From: Parvularcula sp. BBD 1991-13
Lineage (GTDB): Bacteria > Pseudomonadota > Alphaproteobacteria > Caulobacterales > Parvularculaceae
DNA length: 64,000 bases
Assembly (NCBI GenBank): GCA_001657385.1
Contig: LYSZ01000006.1
Coordinates: 124,001 to 188,000, forward strand
Reading direction: 5' to 3'
Shown: positions 47,388 through 58,751 of the stretch, piece after piece
Layout: each line of letters begins with the position of its first letter
Position numbering within the stretch: position 1 is the stretch's first letter
The notes under the pieces: model-generated
Told to the model about the DNA's origin: nothing
Database searches by the model: none
Seen by the model: only the letters and a program-made list of their open reading frames with translations
Position numbers and translations under genes: made by a program

Positions 47388-47515
47388 GGCGGGCCGGCGC
47401 TTCCGGGCCGTCGACCGCCCGGAAGCCGCCGCCGGAAGAGTTGCGGTCGTAAGCAAACGTGTCGCACCTGCGAAAGGCCGGCGTTCATTGCCGCTGCGGA
47501 TTTTCCGGTTATATG

Positions 47516-47537
47516 AATTTCAGGAATTTTTGAAATT
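47516..47537. promoter_or_regulatory. Operator-like inverted repeat before the GbsR-type gene
   Basis: AATTTCA (47516-47522) and TGAAATT (47531-47537) with an 8-base spacer, ending 16 bases before the regulator ATG at 47554. The position over the leader suggests autoregulation of the regulator and the cydAB genes behind it. Confidence 0.5.
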
Positions 47538-47553
47538 TGTGACGGAAGCGATC

Positions 47554-48153
47554 ATGAAACTCTCCCCGCTGCACCAGGAATTCGTCCTGCATTTCGGCGA
47601 AATGGGCTCGCGATGGGGCATCAACCGGACCGTGGGCCAGATCTACGCCGTGCTGTTCCTGTGCGAACGGCCGCTGAACGCCGAGGACATCGTCGAGAAG
47701 CTCGGCTTTTCCCGCTCCAACGTCTCCATGGGCCTGAAAGAGTTGCAGGCGTGGAACCTTGTGCGCCTCAAGCACATTCCCGGCGACCGGCGCGATTATT
47801 TCACGACGCCGGACGATTTGTGGGAAATCGTGCGCACGCTCGTCAACGAGCGCAAAAAACGCGAGATCGACCCCACCCTGACCAAACTGCGGGAGTTGCA
47901 GTTGCAGGAGCCGGCGAGCCTTGAGGACGCGCACGCCCATGCCCGCATCGAGGAACTCGCCGGACTGATCGAATTGCTCACCGGCTGGTACGACGACATG
48001 AACAGGCTTGAAACCGAGCGGCTCGTCCAACTCCTTCAACTCGGCGCGTCGGTCCAGAAATTCCTGAAAGGCGCGGGCAAGGTCGCCCCCTTCGTCCGGC
48101 CGAAAGCCGCTGCGGCCCAGGATAATCGGTCCACAGAAAAAGGAGGCGCGTAA
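47554..48153 (+). CDS. GbsR/MarR-type transcriptional regulator linked to cydAB
   Basis: 199 residues. A winged helix-turn-helix (about 25-95: GINRTVGQIYAVLFLCERPLNAEDIVEKLGFSRSNVSMGLKEL) is followed by a long helical tail. The GbsR family call rests on the early LHFGEMGSRWGINRTVGQIYA. The frame extends far upstream, but ATG 47554 has GGAAG five bases ahead; GTG 47539 is a weaker option. Only four bases separate its stop from cydA, so it surely is co-transcribed and may repress or activate the bd oxidase. Confidence 0.88.
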   Translation: MKLSPLHQEFVLHFGEMGSRWGINRTVGQIYAVLFLCERPLNAEDIVEKLGFSRSNVSMGLKELQAWNLVRLKHIPGDRRDYFTTPDDLWEIVRTLVNERKKREIDPTLTKLRELQLQEPASLEDAHAHARIEELAGLIELLTGWYDDMNRLETERLVQLLQLGASVQKFLKGAGKVAPFVRPKAAAAQDNRSTEKGGA

Positions 48154-48157
48154 AGCC

Positions 48158-49549
48158 ATGGACGCCCTGCTCTTGTCCCGCATTCAGTTCGGCGCGAATA
48201 TCTCGTTTCACATCCTGTTCCCGACCATCACCATCGCGCTCGGCTGGATGCTGCTCTACTTCAAGCTGCGCTACAACGCCGGCGGCGCCGAGAAATGGAT
48301 GGACGCCTACCGCTTCTGGGTGAAGGTGTTCGCGCTTTCCTTCGCCATGGGCGTCGTCTCCGGCATCACCATGAGTTTCCAGTTCGGCACCAACTGGCCC
48401 GGCTTCATGGAAACCGTCGGCAACATCGCCGGCCCCTTGCTCGCCTATGAGGTGCTGACCGCGTTCTTCCTCGAAGCGGTGTTCCTCGGCATCATGCTGT
48501 TCGGCGCCTCGCGCGCGCCGGGCTGGCTGCATACGCTGGCGACGTTCCTCGTCGCCTTCGGCACCACCATGAGCGCGTTCTGGATCCTGGTCCTGAACTC
48601 CTGGATGCACACCCCCGCCGGGTTCGAAATGCGCGACGGCGTCGCCCATGCGACCGACTGGCTGGCGATCGTCTTCAACCCGTCCATGCCCTATCGCATG
48701 GCGCATATGCTGCTCGCCAGCGGGCTGACCGTGTCGTTCCTGATCGCCGGGCTGTCGGCGTTTCGCTATCTTCTGGGCGACCGCTCGGGCAGCGTGCGCG
48801 TCGCGCTCAAAACCGGCGTCGCGACCGCCGCGATCCTGATCCCGGTACAGATCTTCGCCGGCGACATGCACGGCCTTAACACGCTGGAGCATCAGCCCGC
48901 CAAGGTCGCCGCCATGGAGGGCAACTGGGAGACCGGCCCCAACAAACCGCTTCTTCTGTTCGCCCTGCCCGACGAGGAGACGCGCGAGAACCGCTTCGAA
49001 CTCGGCGTGCCGAACGGCGCCTCGATCATCCTCAAGCACCATGCGGACGGCGTGGTGCCCGGCCTCAACGACTATGTCCTTGAGGACGGAACCGTGAAGC
49101 ACCCGCCGGTCTCGCCCGTCTTCTGGTCATTCCGCATCATGGTCGGCGTGGGGCTCGCCATGCTCGCGGCGTCCTGGGGCGCGGCTTATGTGCTCTGGCG
49201 GCGCAAGGCGGGCCTTGACGGCGCGGCCGGCCGCTGGACCCTGCGCGTGCTCGTCGCCATGAGCTTTTCCGGCTGGGCGGCGACGCTGGCCGGGTGGTAC
49301 ACAACGGAAATCGGCCGTCAGCCCTGGCTGGTGCAGGGCGTCCTGACCACGAAGCAGGCGGTCGCCGACGTGCCGGCGGCCATGGTGGGCTCAACGCTCG
49401 CCATGTACCTGACGGCCTATGCCGCACTTATCGCCGCCTATGTCTTCGTCCTGTTTTACCTCGCCCGCCGCGGCGCCCATGGCGATGCGCCGCCGCTGCT
49501 GCACCGGACCGGCGAGGCCGCCGCCGCCGTGCTCGCGCCGGCCGAATGA
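48158..49549 (+). CDS. cydA: Cytochrome bd-type quinol oxidase subunit I, CIO-like
   Basis: 463 residues, nine membrane helices. FGANISFHILFPTITIALGW holds the haem-ligand His near the start, and GRQPWLVQGVL near the end is the conserved GRQPW block. It is about 60 residues shorter than E. coli CydA and has a short Q-loop, as in cyanide-insensitive oxidases (CioA). It oxidises quinol and reduces O2 in the inner membrane. AAGGAGG precedes the ATG. Its stop overlaps a possible early cydB start. Confidence 0.96.
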   Translation: MDALLLSRIQFGANISFHILFPTITIALGWMLLYFKLRYNAGGAEKWMDAYRFWVKVFALSFAMGVVSGITMSFQFGTNWPGFMETVGNIAGPLLAYEVLTAFFLEAVFLGIMLFGASRAPGWLHTLATFLVAFGTTMSAFWILVLNSWMHTPAGFEMRDGVAHATDWLAIVFNPSMPYRMAHMLLASGLTVSFLIAGLSAFRYLLGDRSGSVRVALKTGVATAAILIPVQIFAGDMHGLNTLEHQPAKVAAMEGNWETGPNKPLLLFALPDEETRENRFELGVPNGASIILKHHADGVVPGLNDYVLEDGTVKHPPVSPVFWSFRIMVGVGLAMLAASWGAAYVLWRRKAGLDGAAGRWTLRVLVAMSFSGWAATLAGWYTTEIGRQPWLVQGVLTTKQAVADVPAAMVGSTLAMYLTAYAALIAAYVFVLFYLARRGAHGDAPPLLHRTGEAAAAVLAPAE

Positions 49550-49566
49550 CAGGAGAGGCGAGCCCC

Positions 49567-50577
<1,011 letters not shown>

Positions 50578-50618
50578 GATCCGTGCGCGAAAGCCGGTCG
50601 GCGACGGCGCCGAGGCGC

Positions 50619-50647
50619 TTGCGCACGCGGCTTCTTTCCTCTATAGA
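50619..50647 (+). promoter_or_regulatory. Promoter of the rplY-pth-ychF genes
   Basis: TTGCGC (50619-50624) and TATAGA (50642-50647) are exactly 17 bases apart, putting the transcript start near 50654. Confidence 0.6.
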
Positions 50648-50674
50648 CCCGCGCTCACTAAGACGATTCCAGGC

Positions 50675-50716
50675 CGCCGCGCGGGGCGATGCGCCCCTGC
50701 CGCCGCGGCGTTTTTT
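50675..50716 (+). terminator. Terminator-like hairpin in the rplY leader (possible attenuator)
   Basis: CGCCGCG (50675-50681) pairs with CGCGGCG (50704-50710), enclosing an inner stem GGGGCG/CGCCCC (50683-50688 with 50692-50697), followed by six T (50711-50716). It lies downstream of the promoter at 50619-50647 and 23 bases before the rplY ATG. It may also end cydAB transcription. Confidence 0.55.
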
Positions 50717-50738
50717 GCGTGAAGGACGCGAGCAGGCC

Positions 50739-51395
50739 ATGGCTGAAACCGATGTATTTTACTGCGAACCGCGCGCCCGCACCGGCACCGGCGGCGCCCG
50801 CGCCGAGCGGCGCGACGGCTGGGTTCCCGGCGTTCTGTACGGCGGCGACCGGGACCCCGTGGCGGTCAACCTCAAGAAAAACGAGGTCCTGAAAGCTTAC
50901 AAGGCCGGGCGCATGCGGGCCAACCTCGTGAAGATCGACGTGCCGGGCGAAGACGGCCAGCAGACCGTGATCGCACGGGACGTGCAGATCGACCCGGTGA
51001 AAGGCCAGCCGGTTCATGTCGACCTGATGCGCGTCGACGACAAGACCCGCATCAAGGTGGAGATCCCGGTCCGCTTCCTGAACGAGGAACAGTCCCCGGG
51101 CCTCAAGAAAGGCGGCGTGTTGAACATCGTGCGACACGCGGTCGAGGTTTTCGCCCCCGCCGTGGCCATGCCGGAAGTGTTCGAGATCGACGTCGCCGGC
51201 CTTGACGTCGGCGCCACCATCCACGCATCGGCCGTGACCCTGCCCAAGGGCGTTTCGCTGGTCGTCACCGACCGCGATTTCACCATCGCTACTGTCGCCG
51301 CCCCGTCCGCCCTGCGGTCGTCGGACGACGGCGACGCCGGCGGCGCGGAAGACGGCGGCGAGGCGTCCGGAGAAGACGGCGCGAAGGAAGACTGA
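50739..51395 (+). CDS. rplY: 50S ribosomal protein L25/general stress protein Ctc
   Basis: 218 residues, the long TL5/Ctc form: an N-terminal 5S rRNA-binding L25 domain (about 1-95, with GWVPGVLYGG and ARDVQIDPVKGQPVHVDLMRV) and a C-terminal beta domain (about 100-190) ending in an acidic Gly/Asp/Glu-rich tail. The frame stays open upstream to 50574, but homology begins at ATG 50739. It is followed by pth 121 bases downstream, the usual bacterial order. Confidence 0.95.
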   Translation: MAETDVFYCEPRARTGTGGARAERRDGWVPGVLYGGDRDPVAVNLKKNEVLKAYKAGRMRANLVKIDVPGEDGQQTVIARDVQIDPVKGQPVHVDLMRVDDKTRIKVEIPVRFLNEEQSPGLKKGGVLNIVRHAVEVFAPAVAMPEVFEIDVAGLDVGATIHASAVTLPKGVSLVVTDRDFTIATVAAPSALRSSDDGDAGGAEDGGEASGEDGAKED

Positions 51396-51516
51396 CCTTC
51401 CGCGCGTTCGCCCTGTTCCGGCGGCGTTCGTTATCGCGGCCGTTTCGCCCTGAGGCCTAAACGCGAGAGGCTTGTAAGCAAAAGGCCCGGAACGGAAAGG
51501 CTTGGGAGCGCCTGTG

Positions 51517-52254
51517 ATGCTTCTTCTTGTCGGCCTTGGAAATCCAGGCGCGAAGTACGCCCGCCATCGTCACAATGTCGGCTTCATGGCGGTGGACGCC
51601 ATCGCCGAAGCGCACGGGTTCGGGCCGGAGCGGCGAAAATTCGGCGGGCTCCTGCGCGAGGGCGCCCTTGACGGCCCCGGCGGACGCGAAAAGGCGCTGA
51701 TCCTGAAGCCCCAGACCTATATGAACGAATCCGGACAATCCGTGGGCGAGGCGGCGCGCTTCTACAAGCTCGGGCTTGAGGACGTGGTCGTTTTCTACGA
51801 CGAGCTCGACCTCGCCCCCGGCAAGCTGCGCATGAAGACCGGCGGCGGCGCGGCAGGCCATAACGGCGTCCGCTCCATCGACGCCCATCTCGGCAACGGC
51901 TTTCGCCGCGCGCGCATCGGCATCGGCCATCCCGGCGACAAGGCCAAGGTGACGGGTCACGTTCTGGGAGATTTCTCAAGCGCCGATCAGGACTGGCTGG
52001 TCCCGCTCCTGAACGCGGTGGCCGCGTCGGCGCCGTTCCTCGCCGCGGACGACCAGCGCTTCGCCGCCGACGTCGCCCAGCGCCTTTCCGGCTCCCGCAA
52101 AACAAAGGACGCGAAGGCGCCGAAGCCTTCCGAGGCCGGGACCGCCCCATCGCCGCAGCCGGGGCCGCAGCCGGGGCCGCGCCAGGCTCCCCCGTCCCAT
52201 CAAGGCAACGCCTTCGCCGATGCGCTGCGCGGTCTTTTGGGCAAGAAAGAATAG
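51517..52254 (+). CDS. pth: Peptidyl-tRNA hydrolase
   Basis: 245 residues. [22 protein letters not shown] contains the catalytic His (RHNVGF), and [38 protein letters not shown] and RARIGIGHP are all in place. It recycles tRNA from dropped peptidyl-tRNA. The last 55 residues are a Pro/Gly/Lys-rich extension beyond the usual enzyme. ATG 51517 has GGGAG eight bases upstream; the TTG at 51502 is a less likely start. ychF follows after 12 bases. Confidence 0.97.
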   Translation: MLLLVGLGNPGAKYARHRHNVGFMAVDAIAEAHGFGPERRKFGGLLREGALDGPGGREKALILKPQTYMNESGQSVGEAARFYKLGLEDVVVFYDELDLAPGKLRMKTGGGAAGHNGVRSIDAHLGNGFRRARIGIGHPGDKAKVTGHVLGDFSSADQDWLVPLLNAVAASAPFLAADDQRFAADVAQRLSGSRKTKDAKAPKPSEAGTAPSPQPGPQPGPRQAPPSHQGNAFADALRGLLGKKE

Positions 52255-52266
52255 GAAGATCGCGCC

Positions 52267-53364
<1,098 letters not shown>

Positions 53365-53368
53365 GCCT

Positions 53369-53400
53369 GGGACCTGGCCTCCGGCCGGTCCCGTTTCATT
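53369..53400 (+). terminator. Rho-independent terminator after ychF
   Basis: GGGACC (53369-53374), a bulged T and GGCC pair with GGCC and GGTCCC (53383-53392) across a 3-base loop, followed by gtttcatt. It closes the rplY-pth-ychF group. Confidence 0.6.
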
Positions 53401-53649
53401 CGTCGCAACGCAGCACTGTCTCCCGTCCCCGCGCGCGGCTGCGACGACGGCATCCGCGCGGCGAAAGACCGGCGGGGCGGGAACGCAACGCCGCGAAAAG
53501 CGCCGGCGTTAAAAAGGCTTATCCTCCCAAGCCCCTGCAAGCCCTGCCCCCCTGCACCGATGCGCCCCCCCCACCGAGGCGGGACGCGAAACGCGGGGGA
53601 CAAGGGGCGCTTTACCGAAGTTTAATAATTGCAACCCAAGGTTGCTATC

Positions 53650-54480
53650 ATGAGCTTTTTGTCGCTTCATAATCGACGCAACGCCTACCGCCTGCAGGTT
53701 TATCTCCCCGCGGCTTTCTCCCTCAACGGCGGGCCGGCGACAAACGGCCATATCATCGACCTCGCCCATCGCAGCGTCGCGCTGCACGGGCCGGCCTGCG
53801 CCCGCGCGGGGGATGCGGCGGAAGTCAAGATCGACGCCCTGCCCCCATTGAAAGGACGCGTGGTGCGCAGCTTCAAGGGCGGGTTCGCGGTGCGCCTGGA
53901 GCGGATTTCCCTCGCCCTCATCGCCTACGCCAAAACCCGGCCGCAGAACCTGAACGCCGCGCCCCTCGCCTACAGCGTCAACCGGCTGATCAGCGCGCCG
54001 TTTAATGTGGACGCCGAGTTTCCCGCGTGGGCGCGCATCGCCTCCTCCTGCCGCAGCGTCGGCAGGTCGGAACGGCATTATCTTTCCGTCGTCTATATCC
54101 GCGGCCCGTCCGTGGAAGAGCTTGCCTCCGCATGCATCATATCCGGCGAGATGTGCTGGCGCGCGCGCCTTTCCCTGGCCCGGCGGCGCGGCGAGGAAAC
54201 CGTCGCCGTCTTTATACTGAACGGATGGCAGCTTCAGAACGCCGTCGCCGAGGGACTTGCGGTGGCGTTCCCCGGCGCCGGCGGCGCCGGCCCCGCATGC
54301 AAGGCCGGCGAAGACGCCGTGCGCATCATGCGCATGCCGGTCAATGCGCTGGGCGAGCACCTGATGAGCTTCCAGCCGCGCAAGATGCACAATCAGCTTT
54401 TGAGCAAACGCCCGGCGACCGCAGACAGTTTGTCGACCATGGACGGATCGCGCGATTCCGGCGGCGTGATCACGGCATAG
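53650..54480 (+). CDS. PilZ-like domain protein with divergent ligand motif
   Basis: 276 residues. The N-terminal 90 residues look like a PilZ domain: RNAYR gives the RxxxR motif, and IIDLAHRSVALHG stands where c-di-GMP-binding PilZ has DxSxxG, so Ser and Gly have changed to Ala and Ser and ligand binding is doubtful. The rest (about 95-276) has a second PilZ-like or unknown beta fold. ATG 53650 is used; an upstream ATG at 53629 adds seven residues. Its 3' end overlaps the convergent mtnP gene by 88 bases. Confidence 0.6.
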   Translation: MSFLSLHNRRNAYRLQVYLPAAFSLNGGPATNGHIIDLAHRSVALHGPACARAGDAAEVKIDALPPLKGRVVRSFKGGFAVRLERISLALIAYAKTRPQNLNAAPLAYSVNRLISAPFNVDAEFPAWARIASSCRSVGRSERHYLSVVYIRGPSVEELASACIISGEMCWRARLSLARRRGEETVAVFILNGWQLQNAVAEGLAVAFPGAGGAGPACKAGEDAVRIMRMPVNALGEHLMSFQPRKMHNQLLSKRPATADSLSTMDGSRDSGGVITA

Positions 54481-55274
54481 TCGAGCACCGTCTCGACGCC
54501 GAGGGGCGAGGGCTCGCGCGCCGGCCCGAGACGGCCGGCGACATCGACGACGAGGCGCGCCGCATTGGCGCTGTTGGCGGCCATCACCTCCAGCACCCTG
54601 GAGACCTCCACCGGCCCCTCTTCTTCATGCCAGCAATCGTAATCCGTCACCATCGCCGCCGTGGCGTAGGGAAGCTCGGCCTCGCGCGCCAGCTTGGCCT
54701 CCGGCATATTGGTCATGCCGATCACGTCGCAGCCCCATGACCGGTAGAGATTGGATTCGGCGAGGGACGAAAACTGGGGCCCGTCGATGGCGATATAGGT
54801 CCCGCCGCGATGACAGGGAATGGCGAGGTCCCGGCAACTCGCCTCCAGCGCGTCGCCGAGGGCGGGGCAGACCGGGTGCGCCATGGAAACATGGGCGACG
54901 AGCCCCCTGCCGAAGAAACTTTTCTCCCGGGTGGTCGTACGGTCGATGAACTGGTCGACGAGGACGAACATGCCCGGCGGCAGCGCTTCGCGAAACGATC
55001 CGCAGGCGGACAGGGAAATGATGTCGGTGACGCCGGACCGTTTCAGCGCGTCGATATTGGCGCGGTAGTTGATGTCCCCCGGGGCGATTGCATGGCCGGC
55101 GCCGTGCCGGGCGAGGAAAACAACGTCGACGCCGGCGATCCGCCCTTGCAGGAGGCTGTCCGACGGGCGCCCCCAGGGCGTTTCGACCTCGACGCGCCGG
55201 GCGTCCTGAAGGGCGTCGATCCTGTAAACGCCGGAGCCGCCGATGACCCCAAGCTTACGCGGCGTTCGGGTCAT
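54393..55274 (-). CDS. mtnP: S-methyl-5'-thioadenosine phosphorylase
   Basis: 293 residues, nucleoside phosphorylase family 2. GVIGGSGVY and a phosphate-binding ARHGAGHAIAPGDINYRANIDAL are near the start; GMTNMPEAKLAREAELPYATAAMVTDYDCWHEE near 190-220 is the MTAP rather than PNP signature (Asp of TDYDCW reads the 6-amino group). It splits methylthioadenosine from polyamine synthesis into adenine and methylthioribose-1-phosphate. It follows petC by 28 bases in the bc1 operon, a common alphaproteobacterial arrangement. Its 3' end overlaps the PilZ-like gene by 88 bases. Confidence 0.95.
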   Translation of the reverse strand: MTRTPRKLGVIGGSGVYRIDALQDARRVEVETPWGRPSDSLLQGRIAGVDVVFLARHGAGHAIAPGDINYRANIDALKRSGVTDIISLSACGSFREALPPGMFVLVDQFIDRTTTREKSFFGRGLVAHVSMAHPVCPALGDALEASCRDLAIPCHRGGTYIAIDGPQFSSLAESNLYRSWGCDVIGMTNMPEAKLAREAELPYATAAMVTDYDCWHEEEGPVEVSRVLEVMAANSANAARLVVDVAGRLGPAREPSPLGVETVLDYAVITPPESRDPSMVDKLSAVAGRLLKS

Positions 55275-55302
55275 GGCGTCCTCCTTGCGGCGCCAGATGG
55301 CG

Positions 55303-56151
55303 CTATTTTTTAACGTTCGACCAGACCTTGCGATACGACCAGTAAAGGATGCCGGCCAGAATCACGAGGTAAATCATCGTCATCACGCCGAGGGACTTGC
55401 GAGCCTCCATTTTCGGCTCCGCCGCCCACATCAGGAACTCCGTGACGTCCTTGGAGTATTGCTCGACCGTCTGCGGGGAGCCGTCTTCATAGGCGACGAC
55501 GTCGTCATAGAGGGGCTGGGCCATGGCGAGAACGCCGCCGGGATAATAAGGATTGTAATACTGCCCCGGCGCAACCGTCACGTCCTCCGGCGGCTCCTGG
55601 TAGCTGGTCAGGAGCGCATGGATGTAGTCCGGACCGTGGTGACGCGCCTTGGTGATCAGCGACAGATCCGGCGGATAGGCGTTGTTGTTGGCCAGCCTGG
55701 CGATCTGTTCGTTCGCGAACGGTCCGGGAATGCGATCCGACGGCAGGGGCTCGCGCTGGAACATCTCGCCGAAATCGTCGGGGCCGTCCGTCACCTTGAA
55801 CTTGTAGTTCTCCGCGATCGCCTTGACGATCGGGTTCTGGGTCGGATTGGAACAGTCGATCGTATCCGGAACGCCTTCCGGGCAGCTATCCAGGTAGAAC
55901 GGCCCGCCCTTCTGACCGAGATTGCGGAACGACAGAAGCTCCATGCCATGACAGTTGGAGCAGACGGTCTCGTATACCTGGAAGCCGCGTTGCAGCGCGT
56001 CCTTGTCGAACGTGCCGAAGGGGCCGGAAAAATGCCAGTGCTGATGCTCGGGAACCTTGCCCTTGCTCGCGGCGAGCGCTCCGGTGACGGGGCCGGCCGC
56101 CGCGACCAGCGCGGCGACCATAAGGGTGCGGACAATGGTGAAGCGTTTCAT
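55303..56151 (-). CDS. petC: Cytochrome c1 of the bc1 complex
   Basis: 282 residues. Signal peptide (MKRFTIVRTLMVAALVAAAGPVTG), haem c site CSNCH in VYETVCSNCHGMELLSFRN, and a C-terminal membrane anchor (LGVMTMIYLVILAGILYWS). It passes electrons from the Rieske protein to soluble cytochrome c in the periplasm. It follows petB by 11 bases. Confidence 0.97.
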   Translation of the reverse strand: MKRFTIVRTLMVAALVAAAGPVTGALAASKGKVPEHQHWHFSGPFGTFDKDALQRGFQVYETVCSNCHGMELLSFRNLGQKGGPFYLDSCPEGVPDTIDCSNPTQNPIVKAIAENYKFKVTDGPDDFGEMFQREPLPSDRIPGPFANEQIARLANNNAYPPDLSLITKARHHGPDYIHALLTSYQEPPEDVTVAPGQYYNPYYPGGVLAMAQPLYDDVVAYEDGSPQTVEQYSKDVTEFLMWAAEPKMEARKSLGVMTMIYLVILAGILYWSYRKVWSNVKK

Positions 56152-56162
56152 CGGCGTTCCCC

Positions 56163-57470
56163 TTATTCGGCCGGCGCCGGCTGCGCGCCGCCAATGCCCG
56201 GCGCGGGACTGGTTTCAACGGTTTTGGTTTTCTTCAGCACCGCTTCCGAAATCGATTTCGGCAGGGGCTTGGGCGTTTCCATCACCCCGAGCAGGGGCAG
56301 GATGATAAGGAAGAAGGCGAAGTAGTAGGCGGTGCAGATCTGCGCCAGCGTCACGTAGACGCCCTCCGCCGCCTGGCCGCCGAGCCAGCCCAGCATGAGG
56401 CAGACGATGACGAACAGGAAGAACCACATGCGCGCGACGGGACGGTAGCGCATGGAACGCACTTTCGACGTGTCGAGCCACGGCAGGGCGAACAGCACCA
56501 GGATGGAGGAGAACATGGCGATGACGCCGCCGAGTTTCGCGTCAATGAAAAGGAAGTCGAAGGTGATGGCGCGCAGGATGGCGTAGAACGGCAGGAAGTA
56601 CCATTCCGGCACGATCGAGGCGGGCGTCACCAGCGGGTCCGCCGGAACGTAGTTGTCCGCATGGCCGAGGGCGTTCGGATTGAAGAACACGAACGCGGCG
56701 AACAGGATCAGGAACACCACGATCGCGAAGCCGTCCTTCACCGTATAATAAGGGTGAAACGGCACCGTGTCCTTCTTAACGTCTTTCACGTCGACGCCGC
56801 TCGGATTGTTGTTGCCCGGCACATGCAGCGCCCACACGTGCAAGATCACCACGCCGAAGATCGCGAACGGCAGGAGATAGTGCAGCGAGAAGAAACGGTT
56901 CAGCGTCGGATTGTCGACCGAAAACCCGCCCCACAGGAGCGTGACGATCTGGTCGCCGACAAACGGCACCGCGGAGAACAGGTTGGTGATCACCGTCGCG
57001 CCCCAGTAGGACATCTGGCCCCAGGGCAGGACGTAGCCCATGAACGCCGTCGCCATCATCAGCAGGAAGATGACGACGCCCAGCATCCACAGGACCTCGC
57101 GCGGCTCCTTGTAGGAACCGTAATACAGTCCGCGGAACATGTGCAGGTAGACGGCGATGAAGAACATCGAGGCGCCGTTGGCGTGCACATAGCGCATCAG
57201 CCAGCCGTAATTCACGTCGCGCATGATGTGCTCGACGCTCTCGAAAGCGTAATCGGTATGCGGCGTATAATGCATCGCCAGGATGACGCCGGTGATGATC
57301 TGGATGACGAGGCAGACCGTCAGGATGCCGCCGAAGGTGTACCAGTAGTTGAGGTTTTTCGGCGTCGGGAAATCCACGAAGCTGTCATGGGCGAGGCGCA
57401 CGATGGGCATGCGCTTGTCCAGCCATTGTTCGAAGCCGGTGGACGGGTTGTAGGTCGAGGGATGGCTCAT
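56163..57470 (-). CDS. petB: Cytochrome b of the bc1 complex
   Basis: 435 residues, eight helices. Haem-ligand His pairs lie in the second and fourth helices ([27 protein letters not shown], and the [14 protein letters not shown] / HVWALHVPG region), and [14 protein letters not shown] is the PEWY quinol-site motif. It oxidises quinol and reduces haem c1 through the Rieske centre. The frame stays open to 57596; the ATG at 57470 gives the usual N-terminus. It follows petA by 11 bases. Confidence 0.98.
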   Translation of the reverse strand: MSHPSTYNPSTGFEQWLDKRMPIVRLAHDSFVDFPTPKNLNYWYTFGGILTVCLVIQIITGVILAMHYTPHTDYAFESVEHIMRDVNYGWLMRYVHANGASMFFIAVYLHMFRGLYYGSYKEPREVLWMLGVVIFLLMMATAFMGYVLPWGQMSYWGATVITNLFSAVPFVGDQIVTLLWGGFSVDNPTLNRFFSLHYLLPFAIFGVVILHVWALHVPGNNNPSGVDVKDVKKDTVPFHPYYTVKDGFAIVVFLILFAAFVFFNPNALGHADNYVPADPLVTPASIVPEWYFLPFYAILRAITFDFLFIDAKLGGVIAMFSSILVLFALPWLDTSKVRSMRYRPVARMWFFLFVIVCLMLGWLGGQAAEGVYVTLAQICTAYYFAFFLIILPLLGVMETPKPLPKSISEAVLKKTKTVETSPAPGIGGAQPAPAE

Positions 57471-57481
57471 GAGAAGATCTC

Positions 57482-58078
57482 CTAGCCGATGCGGATCAGA
57501 GTGTCGGACACGAACTGGTAAGGCGGCACGTCCAGATTCGCCGGCGCCGGCCCTTTGCGGATGCGCCCGGCGATGTCGTAGTGGGAGCCGTGGCACGGGC
57601 AGAACCAGCCATTGTACTCGCCGCGATTATCGCCGGAGTCGGTGCCCAGCGGGATGCAGCCGAGATGGGTGCACACGCCGACGACGACCATCCATTCCGG
57701 CCGCGCTTCGCCGTCGGACGCCGTGGCGCGGGCCGCGTCGGTGGCCTCCGCGCCGCCCGCCAGGTTCTCGTTGCGCGCGTCGGGGTCCGGCAGCGCCGAA
57801 AGCGGCGTCGCTTCGGCCTCGGCGATTTCCTCGGCCGTGCGACGACGGATGAAAACCGGCTTGCCCTGCCACATCACCCGGATCGCCTGTCCGACGTCGA
57901 TCGCCGAGAGGTCGACTTCCTTGGTGGACAGGGCCAGGACGGAAGCGTCGGGGTTCATCTGGTGGATCATCGGCCAGGCGACGGCGCCGGCGCCGACGGC
58001 GGTCGCGGCAATGCCCATGATGTGGATGAAATCGCGGCGGGTCGGCTCGCCGTCTTCACTCATCTCGGTTGTGGTCAT
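57482..58078 (-). CDS. petA: Rieske iron-sulfur protein of the bc1 complex
   Basis: About 198 residues. N-terminal [19 protein letters not shown] is the Tat-type membrane anchor of bc1 Rieske proteins; the cluster ligands are in [10 protein letters not shown] and CPCHGSHYD, complete. It shuttles electrons from quinol to cytochrome c1. Two ATGs are close: 58087 has no ribosome site, while 58078 has GAGG nine bases upstream and is used. It leads petABC-mtnP. Confidence 0.97.
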   Translation of the reverse strand: MTTTEMSEDGEPTRRDFIHIMGIAATAVGAGAVAWPMIHQMNPDASVLALSTKEVDLSAIDVGQAIRVMWQGKPVFIRRRTAEEIAEAEATPLSALPDPDARNENLAGGAEATDAARATASDGEARPEWMVVVGVCTHLGCIPLGTDSGDNRGEYNGWFCPCHGSHYDIAGRIRKGPAPANLDVPPYQFVSDTLIRIG

Positions 58079-58235
58079 GTCTTTCATCCTCGAAGATTTT
58101 GCGCATCCTGACGGACGTCTTCATAGTCGCGGCTGTGTTGCACGACATAGATACAAAGTCCAGCGCGAGATCGAATGCGTCCTAGCGTCGCGAGCGCCCT
58201 CTTGATTTACAAGAAAATGGTGTAAAAACAACTCC

Positions 58236-58736
58236 ATGCGTCTTGCCCTCTACCAGCCGGACATGGCCCCCAATGTGGGCGCGGCGATCCGCGCCGCCGC
58301 CTGTTTCGGGGTCGGGCTCGATATCATCGAACCTTGCGGCTTTCCCCTCGATTCGCGGGAGATCCGCCGCGTCGCCATGGATTACGCCGCGCTCGCCCCG
58401 CCGCGGCCCCATGCGGGCTGGCGCGCCTTCCTGGCGGCGAAGGGCGACGCGCGGCTCGTCCTGATGACGACCCGGTCGTCGCAGCCGATCTGGGAGTTTC
58501 GTTTCCGCGAGGACGACATCCTCTTGATGGGCCGGGAAAGCGCGGGCGCGCCGGACGAAGTCCACGCGGCGGCGGACGCGCGCATCGCCATCCCGTTGAC
58601 GCCGGGGGCGCGATCGCTAAACCTCGTCGTCGCCGCCGGCATCGGCCTCGCCGAAGCGAGCCGGCAGCTCGGCCCGCCGTCAGCGCCCCGTCCCGCCGCG
58701 CCTCACCGTCCAACAACACACGCCAACAACAGATAA
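58236..58736 (+). CDS. trmL: tRNA (cytidine/uridine-34 2'-O) methyltransferase
   Basis: 166 residues, SPOUT family. ALYQPDMAPNVGAAIRAAACFGVGLDIIEPCGFP at the start and LLMGRESAGAPDEVH, IPLTPGARSLNLVVAAGIGLAEA near the end are the TrmL blocks that form the knot and bind SAM. It methylates the wobble ribose of tRNA-Leu. It is divergent from petA and shares the 148-base gap, and lies 15 bases before hemF. Confidence 0.95.
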   Translation: MRLALYQPDMAPNVGAAIRAAACFGVGLDIIEPCGFPLDSREIRRVAMDYAALAPPRPHAGWRAFLAAKGDARLVLMTTRSSQPIWEFRFREDDILLMGRESAGAPDEVHAAADARIAIPLTPGARSLNLVVAAGIGLAEASRQLGPPSAPRPAAPHRPTTHANNR

Positions 58737-58751
58737 GCCGGATCATTATTC

